Assembly (NCBI GenBank): GCA_024626585.1
Contig: JANKJI010000003.1
Coordinates: 157,448,116-157,459,518 of the forward strand
DNA from: Ginkgo biloba
Lineage: Eukaryota; Streptophyta; Ginkgoopsida; Ginkgoales; Ginkgoaceae
Direction of reading: 5' to 3'
DNA: 11,403 bases
How positions within the stretch are numbered: position 1 is the stretch's first letter; every line of letters begins with the position of its first letter. Below the pieces are notes generated by a model, which saw nothing but the letters and a program-made list of their open reading frames with translations, made no database searches and had not been told where the DNA came from. Shown here one piece after another: positions 9,069 to 11,403 of this stretch. The position numbers were made by a program, and so were the translations under genes.

Positions 9069-10570
9069 ATGGCTAGAAGAAGTATAGTAGGATTAAGGGA
9101 TAATACATATATAGCCTCTCTAATGATGGAGGTCTAGGATACTTTGGATACCTATTGAGGTAAGTTTAAACTCATGTATGAAGGCTTCAATAAGATGATA
9201 AAGGAGGGAAGAGAGGCAAATATTGTACAGAGATCTATTATGTTATAGGCAACAACCATCCCCATGGTAATTCCTTATTGACAAATGATAGAGTAGATGG
9301 CCAATAGATTTGATCTGGATAAGAGGATAGTGTTTACCATTGATGGCTAGGTATTTTTTCCTTTGAACCCTAAGGCTTTCCATAAAACATTAGAATTTCC
9401 TATGTGTGAAGAATAATTTTGATTTGAAAGAGTAGGATAATTTTATTAGAGTAATCCTTAAGTCATGGAGTTTTCTTGGAAGGGAGAGCTAGTCATGAGC
9501 CTTATCTAGAAGCCCTACTATAAAATTGATAAATTAGAAAGGTATTACAAAGACATAGTGGCTTTATTAACCAGGGTATTCTATGAGAAGGAAACAATGA
9601 AGGTATACCATTACATGATATACCTAATTCATTAAGTTAGTAAAAAAGGATGAGTATTTGATTGGAAAAATATTATCAGTGGCACTATATCTCATTAGTT
9701 AGTTGAGATGCCCATGTCACGTCAATTTTTTATGACATTCTATGTGGTATATACTATGCTTTTCTCTAAAAGTTCTCTAGGATTCCCTTGTAATTTGATG
9801 AATAAAGAATAGATAGGGTTGCTTCTTCCTTTTTGGTATTAAAAAATTTGGAAGGATAAGTATAATCTTTATTTTGGCTTGGTAAATGATATGTTTATTT
9901 ATAGGGTTCCTACCATCCTTTAGAACATAAAACCACCTAGAGTAAGAGAGATGATCAAAGAGGCTTTAAGAGGTATCGACGCTAGGTACCTAGAAAAATA
10001 ATACTTCTACATAAGAACATATGATTTTGAAGGTGTTACACATCGCCTACCAAAGTATGTAGACTATTGGATTGTACTATATGTGACATGCTAGTAGATT
10101 CAAGCCATTTACAGTAAATTATCCTAAATTTGAAAGAAGGCTACTTTTCATTCTTTTCCATTTAGAATGGGAAATTTTATAGTTTTTAATATTGGGAAAG
10201 TTAGATCCCATCGAAAAAAAATTCAAGAATTTAGATTTCAGGAGGTTGGACCTTATGCATATGACCTTGAAGGTATCTTTGTCTAACATTATGGGATCAA
10301 TAGTTACCATGTTGCGTATACTGAGGATCAATTTATAAATCTAATTGATTATGATTGGGTTGCATATAAAAGAAGAGGTAGTATAACTCCTCTAACTAGC
10401 TGTAATGACTTTAAATCATCATATAATAGTGATATTATTTAGGAATGATTACATTTGATCACATAAGAGTTTGACAATAGGGATTATATTTCACAAGGTG
10501 TTGGTGAAAAAGAGAATACCTCTTCTCTTAGAATGGTTGGTAATAAAAATGAAATGAACCAGGTACTAGT
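9069..10570 (+). pseudogene. Long decayed ORF of a probable retroelement, family unknown
   Basis: Starting from ATG at 9069, one frame can be followed to about 10570 with roughly 27 stops and no net frameshift. The translation is protein-like: NPKAFHKTLEFPMCEE, FDWKNIISGTIS, KPPRVREMIKEALRGIDARY and EVGPYAYDLEGIFV occur in order. Between about 9490 and 9755 this frame has 4 stops and the next frame has 10, which supports it as the ancestral coding frame. The overall stop rate is only moderately below what AT-rich DNA would give by chance, so the call is not certain. I know no named domain here. From memory, gymnosperm genomes contain hypothetical proteins with a similar DW-x-x-I-I-S element, possibly gag-like or mobile-domain-like; this is unverified. 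The upstream boundary is unclear. Confidence 0.6.
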
Positions 10571-10870
10571 TGTCAAGTACAAGTGGAGAAGGTGAGGTCC
10601 ACTCCTAATGAAAATAATACAATGGGGGAAAGAGAAAATGATGATGGCTATGAGCCTAGGAAGGGACAAAAGAGAAATAAGGAACATGAAGAGGAGTTAC
10701 CTCCAACCAAAAATAAAAAGACTTCTAGAATCCACAGATTAGGATATTTATTAACCAGACATGAGCATACTACGAATATAAATTCACCTAGTGTGTCATT
10801 TTCTCAGGCTAAGAAAATCCTTAACCTTAGACCACATAATACATATTTAGTAATGGAGAATACCACTTAA
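10571..10870 (+). pseudogene. Continuation of the decayed ORF in a second frame: charged tail
   Basis: After a frameshift near 10550-10580 the open frame moves by two bases and runs to TAA at 10868-10870. It encodes a highly charged, lysine- and glutamate-rich tail (RKGQKRNKEHEEELPPTKNK) that resembles a nuclear-localisation or nucleic-acid-binding segment, followed by a less charged part (SVSFSQAKKILNLRPHN). No ATG fits a separate gene, and the preceding frame joins naturally. I therefore read it as part of the same element rather than an independent gene. Confidence 0.5.
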
Positions 10871-11403
10871 AAGGAGTATCTACTCAACCCCTAGTTAGTA
10901 GAGATTATGAATTAACATGGGATTTCCATTGAAACAAGTGTGGTTACTTCATTAGATTTTAGCAAGATGGCTCTTTTAATTTTGATTCCAATAAAAATAC
11001 TGTCCAAGTGAGAGAGACTAGGCCAAAGGACCTAAAGGCTAAAGTGAAAGTCACTACAACAGACATTATAGTACAGGAGATTGAGTTGGATATTAATTAA
11101 TTAACAACTAATAAAATTATAGAATTTCACATAGAGTGAAAGTCTCATTTGAGTCTTTGCAGTAAAAAATAGAAGGCTTATCACAGGTGAATTATGGAAG
11201 AAAGGATGAAAGGTAAAAAATTGAAGGGGAAGAATGAAATATTGGAAGAAAGAATACAAAATGGACTTTTCTTCTCTAATATTAGTGCAACCCATCATTA
11301 TTGTTAATCCTTTAATAGACATAGGGATAGAAAGAAATCTTTTTATTGTAGGTGTCTATAAGAATGATTTCTTACAATATACATAAGAGATGGAAGAAGA
11401 AAT
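10871..11403 (+). pseudogene. Further decayed ORF remnant in a third frame, cut by the window end
   Basis: From about 10879 the third frame reads STQPLVSRDYELTWDFH, a stop, NKCGYFIRF, a stop, and then VRETRPKDLKAKVKVTTTDI, with stops near 11098. It continues as a lysine- and glutamate-rich stretch at about 11194-11305. Stops are fairly sparse, and the composition continues that of the preceding block. It is probably the same element running on past the window. Nothing in it identifies a protease, reverse transcriptase or integrase. Confidence 0.35.

Noticed and set aside
10119-10331. Minus-strand open frame of 70 codons
   Set aside because: Antisense of the coherent decayed plus-strand frame running through 9069-10570.

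Overview
The window looks like a piece of a large, AT-rich, repeat-laden plant nuclear genome. It holds one spliced plant-type gene surrounded by decayed transposable-element DNA. A gymnosperm is my best guess, because of the many old, stop-riddled retroelement ORFs and the strong CpG loss outside the gene; this is inference, not shown. There is no bacterial-style gene arrangement, and no tRNA, rRNA or CRISPR array was seen.

Layout: 1-2549 is AT-rich, CpG-poor DNA with no gene I can support. 2550-5872 (+) is a kinase-like gene in at least eight exons. All seven introns are GT-AG and the reading frame is kept across every junction. It encodes a C-terminal part of a USP-like (universal stress protein) fold, a polar Cys-containing linker, and a protein-kinase fold of the plant family annotated as 'inactive protein kinase SELMODRAFT_444075-like' (USP-kinase, RLCK type). 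The catalytic HRD aspartate is Tyr and the DFG aspartate is Asn, so the product is probably a pseudokinase. The 5' end of the gene is unresolved.

5873-6540 shows nothing identifiable. 6541-7618 is a two-copy tandem repeat (units about 550 and 480 bp); only the first copy carries a 67-bp palindromic insertion flanked by an 8-bp direct repeat. 7690-8210 (-) is a fossil Ty3/gypsy integrase with six in-frame stops. 8221-9068 is unassigned. 9069 to the window end (+) carries a long decayed ORF of a probable retroelement: frame 0 to about 10570, frame 2 to 10870, then frame 1. I do not recognise its family.

The parts do not form a pathway. The kinase-like gene is the only locus that looks maintained, and the rest is mobile-element debris. 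The points most worth following are the double catalytic-Asp loss in an otherwise intact kinase fold and the unrecognised decayed ORF at 9069.
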